Origin: Thermaurantiacus tibetensis | GTDB lineage: Bacteria; Pseudomonadota; Alphaproteobacteria; Sphingomonadales; Sphingomonadaceae | Length of the DNA stretch: 64,000 nucleotides | Direction of reading: 5' to 3' | Assembly (NCBI RefSeq): GCF_015354055.1 | Contig: NZ_JACHTM010000002.1 | Location: 124,001-188,000 of the forward strand | Part shown: positions 42,023-52,497 of the stretch, piece by piece | Layout: each line of letters opens with the position of its first letter | How positions within the stretch are numbered: the first letter of the stretch is position 1 | The notes under the pieces: generated by a model | What the model was told of the DNA's origin: nothing | The model's database searches: none | The model's input: only the letters and a program-made list of their open reading frames with translations | Translations under genes and position numbers: made by a program

Positions 42023-43246
42023 ATGCCCGTCTCGCCGCTTGCCCGCCCCTTCCCGGAGCTCCCCGACATTCCCGGCGCCCGGATCGCCACGGCCCGCGCC
42101 GGCTACAAGGCGTGGGCGCGGGACGACCTTCTCCTCATCGCCTTCGACCCCGGCACGACGGTCGCCGGTGTCACCACCCGCTCGCAATGCCCCTCCCCGG
42201 AAGTCGAGACCTGCCGCCGCCACCTGCCCTTCGGCGCAGCGCGTGCGCTCGTCGTGAATGCCGGCAACAGCAATGCCTTCACCGGTGCCGCGGGCCGCGC
42301 GGCGAGCGCCGCGCAGGTCACGGAAGTGGCGCGCCTCCTGTGCTGCTGGCCGCGCGAGGTGTTCCCGGCCTCGACCGGGGTCATCGGCGTGCCGCTCCCG
42401 GCGGAGCGCGCCATCGCCGGCGTGCGCGCGGCCCATCAGCGCCTGGGCTCGGGGGACTGGCTCTCGGCGACACGCGCCATCGGCACCACCGACACCTTCG
42501 AGAAGGCCGCGTGCCGCGAGGCGCTCCTCGGCGGCACCCGGGTCACGCTCGTCGGCATCGTCAAGGGCTCGGGCATGATCGCCCCCGACATGGCGACCAT
42601 GCTCGCTTTCGTGGTGACGAATGCCTGCGTCGCGCCCGCCTTCCTCCAGGAAGCGCTCGCGGGGGCCAATGCCGCAAGCTTCGCCTGCATCACCGTCGAC
42701 GGCGACACCTCGACCTCCGACACCTGCCTCGCCTTCGCGACCGGGCGCGCCGGAAACGTGCCGCTCACCGGCTGGGACAGCCCCGGGGCGGACGCCTTCG
42801 CCGTGGCCCTTGCCGATCTCTGCCGCGAGCTCGCGCTTCTCGTGGTGCGCGACGGCGAGGGGGCGAGGAAGCTCATCGAGGTGCGCGTCACCGGCGCCGT
42901 CTCGGACGCAAGCGCGCGGCGGGTGGCGCTCAGCATCGCCAACTCGCCGCTGGTCAAGACCGCGATCGCCGGCGGCGATGCCAACTGGGGCCGGGTGGTG
43001 ATGGCGGTAGGCAAGGCAGGCGAGCCGGCCGAGCGGGACCGGCTTGCCATCCGCTTCGGCGGCGTGCTGGTGGCCGCCGATGGCGCCGTGGTGCCCGGCT
43101 ACGACGAGGCGCCGGTTGCCGCCCATCTCGCCGGCGAAGAAGTGGAGGTGGAGGTTGACCTTGGCCTCGGCGACGGGCGCGCCACCGTCTTCACCTGCGA
43201 CCTGACGGACGGCTACATCCGCATCAACGCCGATTACCGGAGCTGA
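42023..43246 (+). CDS. argJ: bifunctional ornithine acetyltransferase/N-acetylglutamate synthase
   Basis: 407 residues of the ArgJ family (arginine biosynthesis; acetyl transfer from N-acetylornithine to glutamate). The autoproteolysis/catalytic threonine lies in KGSGMIAPDMATMLAF (near residue 190); the substrate-binding NAGNSNAFTG is near residue 75. C-terminus DGYIRINADYRS is typical. No strong Shine-Dalgarno precedes the ATG. Divergent from the PEP-CTERM gene with a 219-bp intergenic region. Confidence 0.95.
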   Translation: MPVSPLARPFPELPDIPGARIATARAGYKAWARDDLLLIAFDPGTTVAGVTTRSQCPSPEVETCRRHLPFGAARALVVNAGNSNAFTGAAGRAASAAQVTEVARLLCCWPREVFPASTGVIGVPLPAERAIAGVRAAHQRLGSGDWLSATRAIGTTDTFEKAACREALLGGTRVTLVGIVKGSGMIAPDMATMLAFVVTNACVAPAFLQEALAGANAASFACITVDGDTSTSDTCLAFATGRAGNVPLTGWDSPGADAFAVALADLCRELALLVVRDGEGARKLIEVRVTGAVSDASARRVALSIANSPLVKTAIAGGDANWGRVVMAVGKAGEPAERDRLAIRFGGVLVAADGAVVPGYDEAPVAAHLAGEEVEVEVDLGLGDGRATVFTCDLTDGYIRINADYRS

Positions 43247-43263
43247 GCCGAGGAGGCCGACCC

Positions 43264-44142
43264 GTGCGCCCCATCCTTCACCACTACGCGGCCTCGCCAT
43301 GGGCGGAGCTGGTGCGCCTCGCGCTTGGCCTCAAGGGCATCGCCTGGGGGTCGGTCGAGGTGCCCGCCATCTGCCCGAAGCCCGAGCAGGAGGCGCTGAC
43401 CGGAGGCTATGTGCGCACCCCCGTCATGCAGATCGGCGCCGACGTCTTCTGCGACACGCTTGCCATCCTCGACGCGCTGGAGGCCCGCTGGCCCGAGCCC
43501 ACGCTTTACCCGGAGCCGCTCGGACGCGGCCATCGGGCGCTTGCCATCGAAGCGGGCGGCGCCACCTTCCTCGCCGCCGTCGGCGTGGCGCTCGGGCCGA
43601 TGGCCGAGGCCGCCCCGACTCCCGAGACCGCGGCCTTCTGGGCCGACCGCGAGCGCCGCTTCGGCCTCAAGCCCGAGGCCTTCCGGGCGATGCTGCCGGC
43701 CCTGCGCGAGGCCTTTGCCACCCATCTCGAGCGGCTCGAAGGCATGCTTGCCGACGGGCGGCCGTATCTGGGAGGCGATGCGCCGGGCCACGGCGACCTC
43801 GCGCACGCGATGCTGCTGTGGTTCGCTGCGCGCGGCGCGCCGGTCGAGACGGTTTCGGAGCCGCTCGCGCCCTGGGCGGCGCGGGTGCTGGCGCTGGGCC
43901 ACGGCGCACCGCAGCCGATGTCGGGCGCCGAGGCGCTGGCCGAAGCCCGGGCGTGCGCCCCTTCCGTCTTGGGCGACGGCCCGCGCGTGCGGGTGTCGCA
44001 GGCAGGCTCGGCCGACCCGCCGGTCGAAGGCCGGCTCGTCCACGAGGATGCAGACGGGTTCACGCTCCTGCGCGAGGGGGACGAGGTCGGCCTTGTCGCC
44101 GTCCACTTCCCCCGCGAAGGGCAGATCCTCGCGCGCGTCTAG
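43264..44142 (+). CDS. glutathione S-transferase-like protein with extra C-terminal domain
   Basis: 292 residues. The N-terminal thioredoxin-like GST domain ([39 protein letters not shown]) is followed by an all-helical GST C domain up to about residue 200. The remaining ~90 residues hold a small beta-rich segment ([28 protein letters not shown]) not found in ordinary GSTs. GTG start behind GAGGAGG, 17 bp after argJ. Its TAG stop shares CTAG with the opposing trxA. Substrate unknown. Confidence 0.8.
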   Translation: MRPILHHYAASPWAELVRLALGLKGIAWGSVEVPAICPKPEQEALTGGYVRTPVMQIGADVFCDTLAILDALEARWPEPTLYPEPLGRGHRALAIEAGGATFLAAVGVALGPMAEAAPTPETAAFWADRERRFGLKPEAFRAMLPALREAFATHLERLEGMLADGRPYLGGDAPGHGDLAHAMLLWFAARGAPVETVSEPLAPWAARVLALGHGAPQPMSGAEALAEARACAPSVLGDGPRVRVSQAGSADPPVEGRLVHEDADGFTLLREGDEVGLVAVHFPREGQILARV

Positions 44143-44459
44143 AGCGCGGCTTCCACCCAGCGCTTCAGCGCCGACTTGGGCTCGGCGCCGAGCTTCGTCG
44201 CCACCACTTCGCCGCCCTTGAAGATCATCATGGTCGGGATCGAGCGGATCCCGAACTTGAGCGCCGTCTCCGGCTCTTCGTCGATGTTGACCTTGGCGAC
44301 CGTCAGCCGGTCGCCGAGCTCGTCGGCAATCTCCTCGAGCGCGGGCGCGATCATGCGGCAGGGCCCGCACCATTCCGCCCAGAAGTCGACCAGGACGGGC
44401 TTCTCGGACTTGAGGACGTCGGTTGCAAACGAAGCGTCGGTGACGGTGAGCGTGGCCAT
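44139..44459 (-). CDS. trxA: thioredoxin
   Basis: 106 residues with the active site WCGPC ([11 protein letters not shown], near residue 30) and cis-Pro in [10 protein letters not shown]. General disulfide reductase of the cytoplasm. GGAGAG precedes the ATG. It is the last gene after tsaE-amgK-murU-addB-addA, a common alphaproteobacterial order. Confidence 0.96.
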   Translation of the reverse strand: MATLTVTDASFATDVLKSEKPVLVDFWAEWCGPCRMIAPALEEIADELGDRLTVAKVNIDEEPETALKFGIRSIPTMMIFKGGEVVATKLGAEPKSALKRWVEAAL

Positions 44460-44506
44460 GCAGTCTCTCTCCTTCGAGGCCCGATATGGCCGGCGGGCCG
44501 CGCGGT

Positions 44507-47500
44507 TCAAGCCTCGCCCTCCCGCTCGCCTGGAGGCCAGTGGGCGGCGAGCAGCTCGGGCGGAAGCCAGTGGATCCTCGGCCCCGCGGTGTAGAGAAGC
44601 GCCGCCTCGATCCGGCGGCCGGGGAAGGCGGCGGCGAGGACCGCCCGATAGGCCGCCATCTGCCGCAGGTGCGAAGGGTGCGCCTCCTCGGCGCGAGCTG
44701 GCACGGCAAGCCCCGTCTTGAAGTCCACGACGAGCACCCGCTCGGGGGTGACGAGGAGCCGATCCACCGTGCCGGAGACCGTGAGGCCGTCGACATGGCC
44801 CGCGATCGGCGCCTCGGCGAGGCTGTCGGGACCGAACAGCGGCGCGAACACGGGGTCGTTGAGCACCGCAAGCGCCTCGGCGACGAGCGGCGCCGGCTGC
44901 TCTTCGCCCATGGCCTCGAGCAGGCGCAGCGCGAAGGCTTCGCGCGCGGGCGGCGGCACGCCGGGAAGCCGCTCGAAGAGGGCGTGAAGGCGGACGCCGC
45001 GTGCCGCGGCCGCGCGCTGGGCGTCGGAGGGCGGCGGCTGTGGCGCGGAGTCGGGTGCGGGATGCGAGGGCGTGAAGGGGCGCGGCGGCGACGGCTCGGG
45101 GAGCGGGTCGGTCCGCGTCCAGGCGGGGACGGGCGCGGGCGGAGGTGCCGGGGAGCAGGCCGCGCCGGCTGACGGCCACTGCCCCTGCTCGAGACGCAGG
45201 TGGCGGCCGAGGTCGGAGGACCCGCTCCACGCCGCGCCTTGTCCCTCCATCGCCCGGCGGATCCGGTCGTGCCAGCTGTCGAAGGCCTCGGGCTCCGTCT
45301 CGCGCTTCGCGGCTTCCTTCCGGGAAATCTGGCCGGCCACCAGCAGGACCTGCTCGGCCCGGGTCAGCGCCACGTAGAGCAGGCGGTTGCGCTCGGCGCG
45401 CTCGGCCGCCTGCTCGGCCTCGACGAACGGCGCGAGCGCTGAGGGCAGCCGGTCGGCCCTGCCGAAGACGAGGGGAAGCTCCGCCCGGCCGGCGGCGTCA
45501 CGCCAGGTGAAGGCGTCGATGCGCGGCCTCCCCTCGGCCAGCGCATCGGCCAGCACGACGATGGGCGCCTCGAGGCCCTTGGCTCCATGCACCGTCATCA
45601 GCCGGACGAGGCCGGGGCTCGAATCGGGGTCGCGCTTCAGCGGCTCGTCGCTTGCCGCGAGGTGGGCGAGAAAGCCCTGGAGCGTGGGCGGGCGGTCGGC
45701 CTCGAAGGCGAGCGCCTCCGCGAGCAGCGCGTCGATCCCGTCGTCGGCTTCCGGCCCCAGCCGCGCGCGGAGCGCCGCGCGCCCGCCTTCGGCGAGCACC
45801 GCCTCGAGGAAGGCATGCGGGCCGGCGAAGTCGGCACGCGCAAGCGCGTCGCGGAGCCGCCGCTGCGCGGCCGCGTGGGCCGGGTCGGCGGAGGCAGCGA
45901 AGGCCTGCCACAGCGTCTGGCCGGGCTGGCGGAGGCGGCGCAGCGTCTCGTGGTCGAGCCCGCCGAGCGGCGAGGTCAGCACCTCGGCAAGCGCCAGATC
46001 GTCGGCTGGCTGGAGGACGAAGCGGACGAGCGAGAGGAGATCGCGCACGGCAAGCGGCTCGGCCAGCCGGGCACGGTCCACGCCTGCAACCGGAAGGCCC
46101 TCGGCATGGAGCGCCCGGACCAGCATGCCCATGAGGTCGCCGCGCTTGCGCAAAAGGATCAGCACGTCGCCGGGCCCGGCGGGGCGGGCCGTCCCGTCGC
46201 GGCCGGTGAGCGTCAGCCGATGCGGGCTGTCCGCACGGACCATGGCGGCAACGGCTGCCGCGACCTTCGCGGCGAAGTCCGGGTCGGCCGGCTCCTCGCC
46301 CTCCTCCCCGCCGTTCGCGCCGCTTTCCGCTGCCGCCACATGCGGCGGGAAGAGCAGCACCCGGCCGGGCAGGTCGGCGCGCGCTGCCTCGTGGTGCGGC
46401 AGCGGCGCCCCCTCGGGCAGGCCGAGCGCGCGCGGGCCGAGACTGCTGAGCACCCGGTCGACGAGCGCAAGGAGAAGCGGGGCCGAGCGGAAGTTGCGCA
46501 CCAGCGGCACGTCGCGCGTGGGGCGGCCGGCTTCAGCCGTCTTCTTGCTCCAGCGCGCGCGCACCTCGAGGAAGACCTCCGGGTCCGTGCCCTGGAAGCG
46601 GAAGATCGCCTGCTTGAAGTCGCCGACGACGAAGCGGGTGCGGACCGTCTCGCCGTGCTGGCCTTCGCCGGCGTCGAACTCGCTCGAGAGCCCCTCGACG
46701 AGGTGCCACTGGTCGGCGTTGGTGTCCTGCGCCTCGTCGACGAGGACGTGGAGGATGCGCCGGTCAAGCCGCTCGGCGATCGCGTTCGCCATGCCCTGGG
46801 CGTGGACGAGATCGGCGGCGAGCGCCACCATGTCGTCGAAGTCGATCGCCGCCTCGGCGCGCTTCAGGGCGGCGTAACGGGCCGAGACCGCCATGCCGAG
46901 CCGGAGCCACGCGCCGGCGTGAGCGACGAAGGCGCGGGCGCGGAGCAGATCGATCAGCCGCTCGGTGGCTTCCAGCAGCCGCAGGACCGGCTCAGCAAGT
47001 GCCGGCACCTTCTCGATCTCCCGATCGAGCTTGCGCGGCTCGCCGGCCTTGGTGCGGACGCAGGCAAACAGCTCCTCGATGGCCTCCACCCGGCCAGCGG
47101 CGTCCCGCGCGAGCCAGGCGCGCGCCCGCGCGGCCTCGGCGCGCTTGGCATCCGTATTCAGCGCCTCCATCGCCAGAGCGAAGGCCTCGGCCGCCCCATC
47201 GTCGAAGGCGGGCGGCACGACGGCGTTCTCGAGGATCTCCTGCCACGAAGGCTCCGGGGGCACCCCGACGAGCCCGCGCAGGAAAGCCTCGGCGCCGCCG
47301 GCCTTCTCGACCTCGGCATAGCCCCGCGCGGCCCGCACCAGGTCGCCGAGCTTCTCCTCGATGGCGCTCTCGCCCGCCTCGACTGCGAGCCGCTCAAGAT
47401 CGGGCCGAAGCGCGGAGTCCGCCATGGCGTCGGTGAGCGCGCGCCGCCTGAGCGCCGCCGCGCGCCGCTCGTCGAGCGGATCGGCGCGCGGCGGAAGCCC

Positions 47501-47917
47501 GGCCTCCACCGGAAAAGCGGCGAGAAGCGACTGGGCAAGCCCGTGGATGGTGCGGATCTCGAGGCCCTGCGGCGCATCGAGCACGCGGAGCAGCAGACCG
47601 CGCGCCCGCGCCCGAAGCGCGGCGGAAGGCGTCTCGCCGAGCTGCGCGAGCGCCGCGTCGAGCGTGGCATCGTCATGCCGCGCCCAGGCAGCGAGCGCGT
47701 CGAACACGCGCGCCTGCATCTCGGCAGCAGCCGTGCGGGTGAAGGTGATGGCGAGAAGCGACTGCGGTGGCGCGCCGGCGAGCAGCAGGCGGAGGATGCG
47801 GTCGGTGAGCGCCCGGGTCTTGCCCGTGCCCGCCGAGGCGTTGACCCAGACGTGGGCCTTGGGGTCGGAGGCGAGATGGTGGCGCGCGTTCGCCGGGTCG
47901 AGCCGCGTCACAGCCAT
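44507..47917 (-). CDS. addA: double-strand break repair helicase-nuclease AddA
   Basis: 1136 residues. UvrD-like SF1A helicase motifs: Walker [13 protein letters not shown], motif [14 protein letters not shown], motif [14 protein letters not shown] and [12 protein letters not shown]-terminal PD-(D/E)xK nuclease has [20 protein letters not shown]. With AddB it resects double-strand breaks for RecA, the RecBCD counterpart. Its ATG lies within the end of addB (10-nt overlap). A Pro-rich, low-complexity linker ([18 protein letters not shown]) precedes the nuclease domain. Confidence 0.95.
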   Translation of the reverse strand: MAVTRLDPANARHHLASDPKAHVWVNASAGTGKTRALTDRILRLLLAGAPPQSLLAITFTRTAAAEMQARVFDALAAWARHDDATLDAALAQLGETPSAALRARARGLLLRVLDAPQGLEIRTIHGLAQSLLAAFPVEAGLPPRADPLDERRAAALRRRALTDAMADSALRPDLERLAVEAGESAIEEKLGDLVRAARGYAEVEKAGGAEAFLRGLVGVPPEPSWQEILENAVVPPAFDDGAAEAFALAMEALNTDAKRAEAARARAWLARDAAGRVEAIEELFACVRTKAGEPRKLDREIEKVPALAEPVLRLLEATERLIDLLRARAFVAHAGAWLRLGMAVSARYAALKRAEAAIDFDDMVALAADLVHAQGMANAIAERLDRRILHVLVDEAQDTNADQWHLVEGLSSEFDAGEGQHGETVRTRFVVGDFKQAIFRFQGTDPEVFLEVRARWSKKTAEAGRPTRDVPLVRNFRSAPLLLALVDRVLSSLGPRALGLPEGAPLPHHEAARADLPGRVLLFPPHVAAAESGANGGEEGEEPADPDFAAKVAAAVAAMVRADSPHRLTLTGRDGTARPAGPGDVLILLRKRGDLMGMLVRALHAEGLPVAGVDRARLAEPLAVRDLLSLVRFVLQPADDLALAEVLTSPLGGLDHETLRRLRQPGQTLWQAFAASADPAHAAAQRRLRDALARADFAGPHAFLEAVLAEGGRAALRARLGPEADDGIDALLAEALAFEADRPPTLQGFLAHLAASDEPLKRDPDSSPGLVRLMTVHGAKGLEAPIVVLADALAEGRPRIDAFTWRDAAGRAELPLVFGRADRLPSALAPFVEAEQAAERAERNRLLYVALTRAEQVLLVAGQISRKEAAKRETEPEAFDSWHDRIRRAMEGQGAAWSGSSDLGRHLRLEQGQWPSAGAACSPAPPPAPVPAWTRTDPLPEPSPPRPFTPSHPAPDSAPQPPPSDAQRAAAARGVRLHALFERLPGVPPPAREAFALRLLEAMGEEQPAPLVAEALAVLNDPVFAPLFGPDSLAEAPIAGHVDGLTVSGTVDRLLVTPERVLVVDFKTGLAVPARAEEAHPSHLRQMAAYRAVLAAAFPGRRIEAALLYTAGPRIHWLPPELLAAHWPPGEREGEA

Positions 47918-50724
47918 TCCTCGACCCGGGCAAGCTGGTCGTAGGTGCGGTACTGCTCGGCAAAGACCGGCACGAGCTTGGGCACGAAGGCCTCGTCGCC
48001 AAGGAGAAAGCGGGCGAAGAGCTGGCGGAGGTCCTGCGCGAAGGTGGCGCGCTCGATGGTCCACTTGGTCCCGACCACCGTCCCTTCCTCCTGGCCGCCG
48101 GAAAGCTTCCAGTATTCGAGGAGTCCGACCTCGCCATGGATCTCCCTGCTTCCGCCGGCTTCGACGAGCAGCCGCAGCAGCGGCAGCTGGCGGGCCATGC
48201 GGTCCTCGAAGGCCTTCCGGGTCGGCGGCTTGCCCGTCTTGTAGTCCACGATCCGCAGGCGGCCGTCGCCGTGGATGTCGATGCGGTCGGCCTTGCCCTC
48301 GATCCGGATCCCGCCCCAGTCGGCGGCGAGCTTCACTTCCGCCTCGAACCGCTGCCAGCCGGCTTCCCGCTCGGCTGCCAGCCGTGCGCGGACCCACGCC
48401 ACCATCCGCCGGACCCGAGGGCCCCAGAGTGCCAGGAGCGCCGGGTCCCCGCCGAGCGTCGCGAGTTCCTCGGCAACGAGGGCGTCCGGGTCGGCCGGCG
48501 CCTCCCTTACCAGCCGCTCGAGGATACGGTGGACCACGGTGCCCTTCACCGCCGCATCGGCCTCCTGCTCCAGCGGCTTCAGCTCCTCGAGGCCCAGCAT
48601 CCGCCGGGCGTAGAAAGCGAAGGGGTCGGCGGCCAGCATGTCGGCCTCGGTCACGCGCAGCAGGCGCGGGCGCTCGGCCGCCGGCGGTGCGGGGCATGGC
48701 CGGGGCAGCCGGATGGTGCGGCCCACGCCATCGAGCGCGAGCGCCGCCTCGAGCTCGAAATCCCGGGGCAGCGGGCCGAAGGCCGCCTCGAGCCGCAGCA
48801 GGAACCGCGACCTGACCGTGGGGCCAGCGGCATCGCGGCGGGCGCGGGTGAGGAGCAGCGCCGGCGCCGCAACCGCCGAGAGGAGATCATGGGCCTCGAG
48901 GCCGACCCGGGCCTCGGGCGCAGCAAGCCCGAGACGGCGGCGGACCGCGGGCGGCAGCCACGGGTCCGGCTGAGGGAGCGCGGGCCAGCTTCCCTCGTTG
49001 AGGTCGCCGAGGATGAGGAGGTCGGCATGGGCGAGCCGGGCCTCGAGCGGCCCCAGGATGGCGAGGCGCGGGTGCTGGCGCCAGGGCGGCCTGACGGCCA
49101 CGTCGTCGAGGAGCGCGCGGACCAGCGCCGGCGCTTCCTCCGGCCCGACCTCGAGGGCTGCAGCGTCCGGGCTCTCGGCAACCGCGGCCACCAGCTCGCC
49201 GAGCGCCCGGCCATCGGGCCCGGACCAGAGGCGGTCCCCGGCAAGGGCCGCAGCCACGTCGGCCAGCACCCGAACGAGCTCGGCAAGCGAAGGCTTGCCC
49301 GCTTCGAACAGCGCCTCGAGCGGAGCGAGGCGCGGCGCGGCCTGCCCGGCCCAGAAGTCGCGCGCGGCGCTCCCGCGCCCCCCGGCAAGGCGGGCGGCGA
49401 TGCCGGCAAGGCCGGGCGCGGGCGCCGGCCCCCGCAGCGCGAGGTCGAGCGCCCGCGCGCCCGCCAGCCACGCCGCGCGCGCCTCGGGGCTCGTGGCGCC
49501 AGCAAGCGGGTGCTTGAGCGCGGCGAGCAGCGGCACGGGCCGGAAGCGCTCGGCCGAAGCGTCGAGGAGGGCAAGCAGGAAGGCCCCCGGCGGCCGGAGC
49601 GCCAGCGGCTCGCCGGCGCTGTCGTCAATGGCAAGGCCCCAGCGCCGGAGCGCGGCCGCCACCCGGCGGGCAAGCGCGCGCGAGCGGGTGACGAGCGCAG
49701 CCGTCTGCCCCTGCGTCTCGAGCGCGCGGCGCAGGGCAAGGGCGATGGCGAGCGCCTCCTCCTCGGGCCCGCGCGCCTCGAGAAGCGCGAGCCCCGGCGG
49801 CGGGTCACCCCGCGCCGCGGGCAGAGCGCCCGAGGCGGGCCGGAAGGCGGCAAGCAGGGCGCGCGCGCGGTCGCCTGCCTCCGGCCCCAGCCACGCGGCC
49901 TCCGCCGGCTGCACGCCCATCGCATCGAGGAGGGCGTAGAGCCCATGGAGCGGGTGGGTGGGCGCCGCGCCGATCGCCGCCCAGTCCTCGGGGGAGACAT
50001 GAGGGTCGAGGCCCGGCAGGATGACCTCGCCCTCCGGCAGCCGGGCAATCGCGCGGAGAAGGCGGGCGACGGCGGGCGGCGCTGCGGCGAAGCCTGCCGC
50101 CACCACCGGGCCGGGCGGCGCGCGCGTCCACCTCTCGGCAAGACCGGCCAGCAGCGTCTCCCGCCGGGCGACGGGGTCGAGAAGCCCCCGGTCTTCGAGC
50201 GCGCCCGGCCAGTGGTGGACGATCGCCTCGAGCACGACAAGGCGGCGGGCGCGATGCGCGGCAAGGCCCTCGGCCTCGAGTTCCGCGAGCTGCTGCGCGG
50301 TGACGCCGTGGGCGGCGAGCAGGTCGAGCACGCGGGCAAGATCGCGGGCCAGCCGGTCGGCAGCGGGTGCGCTTCCGGCCTCTCCTGCGAGGTGCTGTGC
50401 AAGCGCGAGGCGCCGCGCCAGCGGCGAAACGGCAGGGCGCAGCGGCTCGGCGCCTTCCTCGAGCAGGCGGTCGAGCGTCTCCCCCGCGTCGATCTCGCCG
50501 ATCGCGGCAATCCGCGGCAGGAGGAGCGCCCGGCCGCCCGTCGCGGCGAGGAAGGCTTCGACCAGCCCGCGCCGGGCCCGCGCCGAGGGCAGGAGGATGC
50601 GGAGGCGGGCGAGGCCGAGCCCGGTGCCGTGCGTGTCGAGACAGTGGCGTGCGAGCGCAGGCAGGAACGGCGTGCCGAAGGCGACGGTGCGGATGCGCGG
50701 GCCGGCGCCGGCGGGCGCTGGCAG
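47908..50724 (-). CDS. addB: double-strand break repair protein AddB
   Basis: About 938 residues. The N-terminal segment RIRTVAFGTPFLPALARHC and LLPSARARRGLVEAF align with alphaproteobacterial AddB. The C-terminal nuclease has GKADRIDIHGDGRLRIVDYKTGK (PD-(D/E)xK). No ATG, GTG or TTG occurs between the murU stop and the conserved start. The choices are CTG 50724, which is preceded by GAGGAGAG, or GTG 50817 inside murU, which would add 31 non-homologous residues. I chose the CTG, tentatively. It lies 7 bp after the murU stop. Confidence 0.9.
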   Translation of the reverse strand: MPAPAGAGPRIRTVAFGTPFLPALARHCLDTHGTGLGLARLRILLPSARARRGLVEAFLAATGGRALLLPRIAAIGEIDAGETLDRLLEEGAEPLRPAVSPLARRLALAQHLAGEAGSAPAADRLARDLARVLDLLAAHGVTAQQLAELEAEGLAAHRARRLVVLEAIVHHWPGALEDRGLLDPVARRETLLAGLAERWTRAPPGPVVAAGFAAAPPAVARLLRAIARLPEGEVILPGLDPHVSPEDWAAIGAAPTHPLHGLYALLDAMGVQPAEAAWLGPEAGDRARALLAAFRPASGALPAARGDPPPGLALLEARGPEEEALAIALALRRALETQGQTAALVTRSRALARRVAAALRRWGLAIDDSAGEPLALRPPGAFLLALLDASAERFRPVPLLAALKHPLAGATSPEARAAWLAGARALDLALRGPAPAPGLAGIAARLAGGRGSAARDFWAGQAAPRLAPLEALFEAGKPSLAELVRVLADVAAALAGDRLWSGPDGRALGELVAAVAESPDAAALEVGPEEAPALVRALLDDVAVRPPWRQHPRLAILGPLEARLAHADLLILGDLNEGSWPALPQPDPWLPPAVRRRLGLAAPEARVGLEAHDLLSAVAAPALLLTRARRDAAGPTVRSRFLLRLEAAFGPLPRDFELEAALALDGVGRTIRLPRPCPAPPAAERPRLLRVTEADMLAADPFAFYARRMLGLEELKPLEQEADAAVKGTVVHRILERLVREAPADPDALVAEELATLGGDPALLALWGPRVRRMVAWVRARLAAEREAGWQRFEAEVKLAADWGGIRIEGKADRIDIHGDGRLRIVDYKTGKPPTRKAFEDRMARQLPLLRLLVEAGGSREIHGEVGLLEYWKLSGGQEEGTVVGTKWTIERATFAQDLRQLFARFLLGDEAFVPKLVPVFAEQYRTYDQLARVEEWL

Positions 50725-50731
50725 GCTCTCC

Positions 50732-51439
50732 TCAGAGCCGGGCAAGAAGCGCCTCGGCCTCGGGAACGGCCGCTGCCGTGCCCACGTCGAACCACAGGCC
50801 CTGATGCACCACGCCACAGAGCCGGCCTTCTGCGGCCGCGCGGTCCCAGAGGAGGTTCATCGAGAAGGGGCGGAGCGTCTCGCCGGCGAACAGCCGGTGG
50901 GACAGCATCTGCAGCCCGGTGAAGACGAAGGGGGCCACCCGGCCCGGCCGCCGTCGCGAGAGGCGGCCGCGCGGGTCCATGTGGAAGTCGCCCGTTCCGC
51001 GGTGGCAGTAGGCGCGCGCCAGCGGGACCATGAGGAGGAGCGCGTCCATCTCGGCCGGGTCCCAGCGCTCGGCAAGCAGCTTCACGGCCGGTACCGGGCC
51101 ATCCACCCAGATGTTGTCGGCGTTCATGGCGAGGAACGGGTCGGGCAGCTGCGGCAGCGCCTTCAGGATGCCTCCGCCGGTCTCAAGCAGCTGGGCGCGC
51201 TCGTCGGAAACCGTGATGGCAAGCCCGGTGTCGCGGGCGGCAAGGTGCGCCTCCACCCGGTCGGCCATGTAGTGGACGTTGACGACCGCGCGGCGCACCC
51301 CGCCGGCGCGGAGCGTGGCGAGCGCGCGGTCGAGAAGCGTGCGGCCCGCCACATCGACGAGAGGCTTCGGCCGCGTGGCCGTCAGAGGCCGCATCCGCCG
51401 GCCGAGTCCGGCGGCAAGCACCATGGCCCCCTCCGGCAC
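50732..51439 (-). CDS. murU: N-acetylmuramate alpha-1-phosphate uridylyltransferase (MurU-like)
   Basis: About 235 residues from GTG 51439; ATG 51424, behind GGAGGGG, and GTG 51478 are alternatives. Nucleotidyltransferase signature LAAGLGRRMRPLT and RPKPLVDVAG, with a metal-binding segment AMNADNIWVD. Beside amgK it fits the cell-wall recycling bypass that makes UDP-MurNAc from MurNAc-1-phosphate without MurA, a route linked to fosfomycin tolerance in other Gram-negatives. A sugar-nucleotide transferase of other specificity is the alternative. Confidence 0.82.
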   Translation of the reverse strand: MPEGAMVLAAGLGRRMRPLTATRPKPLVDVAGRTLLDRALATLRAGGVRRAVVNVHYMADRVEAHLAARDTGLAITVSDERAQLLETGGGILKALPQLPDPFLAMNADNIWVDGPVPAVKLLAERWDPAEMDALLLMVPLARAYCHRGTGDFHMDPRGRLSRRRPGRVAPFVFTGLQMLSHRLFAGETLRPFSMNLLWDRAAAEGRLCGVVHQGLWFDVGTAAAVPEAEALLARL

Positions 51440-51482
51440 GCGCGCGCCTGCCTCGGGCGCTGGCGCTGGAGCGCGCACGCGG

Positions 51483-52472
51483 CTAGCCACGGCACCAGTC
51501 CGCGCGCAGGTGCCGCGGCACGTGCGCGTCGAACCAGGCGCGCACCGGTGCGAGAGCCGGGTGGGCGAGGTTGCGCTCGACGAGCCGCCACACGCGGGGG
51601 AGCATCTCGACATAGCCGCAGCGGCCGTCGCGGTCGCGCAGGCGCACGAAGATGCCGAGGATCTTCACGTTCCGCTGGGCGCCCAGCACCTCGTAGGCGC
51701 GGCGGAAGCCAGCCGGGTCGGCGATGCCGCCGCGCACGACGAACCGCTCCACCATGGCCGCCTCGAGCCGCGGGGACACGTCGCGCCGGGCATCCTGCAG
51801 GAGCGAGACGAGATCATAGGCCCGGTGGCCGGCCAGCGCGTCCTGGAAGTCGAGGAGGCCGAGGCCGGCGATCCCCTCGGCATCGTCGAGCAGCATCAGG
51901 TTGTCGGCGTGGTAGTCGCGCAGCACGAGCACCGGGGCCTGCGCGGTCTCGGCGAGGACATCGCCCCAGACCGCGTCCCAGGCGGCGACGTAGGTCTCGA
52001 GGTCGGCCGTGACGCCGGCCGCCCGCAGATACCATTCGGGGAAGAGCAGCACCTCGCGCAGCAGCTCGGCGCGGTCGTAGGGCCGAAGCTCGGCCGGCGG
52101 CGGCACCCGGTGGAGCGCGACGAGAACGTCGACGGCGCGCGCATAGACTGCCTCCTCGCGGTCGGGCTCGCGGGCGAGCACCGGCCCCATGCGCCGGTCG
52201 CCGAAGTCCTCGAGAAGGAGGAGGCCGCGGCCGAGATCCGCCGCCATGGGCCTCGGCGCGCGGAAGCCGTTGGCGAGCAGCCACTCGGCAACGAAGAGGA
52301 AGGGCCGGCTGTCCTCGAGGTCGGGCGGTGCGTCCATGAGGACGGCGGTGCGGCCCCGGTCGGTCACGCGGAAGTAGCGGCGGAAGGAGGCGTCGCCGGC
52401 AAGCGGCACGACCTTCGCACCCGCCCAGCCATGCCGTTCGAGGAAGGCAGGAGCGGCAGACGGCGGGTTCAT
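51483..52472 (-). CDS. amgK: N-acetylmuramate/N-acetylglucosamine anomeric kinase (AmgK-like)
   Basis: 329 residues with an aminoglycoside phosphotransferase/choline kinase fold. Catalytic loop LRDYHADNLMLL (D and N) and metal Asp in LLDFQDAL; N-terminal GDASFRRYFRV. The fold alone would suggest antibiotic phosphorylation, but the neighbours murU and tsaE identify the peptidoglycan-recycling kinase. It ends 44-59 bp before murU, depending on the start used. Confidence 0.85.
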   Translation of the reverse strand: MNPPSAAPAFLERHGWAGAKVVPLAGDASFRRYFRVTDRGRTAVLMDAPPDLEDSRPFLFVAEWLLANGFRAPRPMAADLGRGLLLLEDFGDRRMGPVLAREPDREEAVYARAVDVLVALHRVPPPAELRPYDRAELLREVLLFPEWYLRAAGVTADLETYVAAWDAVWGDVLAETAQAPVLVLRDYHADNLMLLDDAEGIAGLGLLDFQDALAGHRAYDLVSLLQDARRDVSPRLEAAMVERFVVRGGIADPAGFRRAYEVLGAQRNVKILGIFVRLRDRDGRCGYVEMLPRVWRLVERNLAHPALAPVRAWFDAHVPRHLRADWCRG

Positions 52473-52497
52473 GCAGTCCTCATGGCGCCGCGCCTCG

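Noticed and set aside
44486-50922. Several plus-strand frames of 200-900 codons opposite addA and addB
   Set aside because: Low-complexity Arg/Ala/Gly-rich products with no motifs; the minus-strand genes carry full helicase and nuclease motifs.
51483-52472. Calling the kinase an aminoglycoside resistance phosphotransferase
   Set aside because: The fold matches, but the murU and tsaE neighbours identify the cell-wall recycling kinase.
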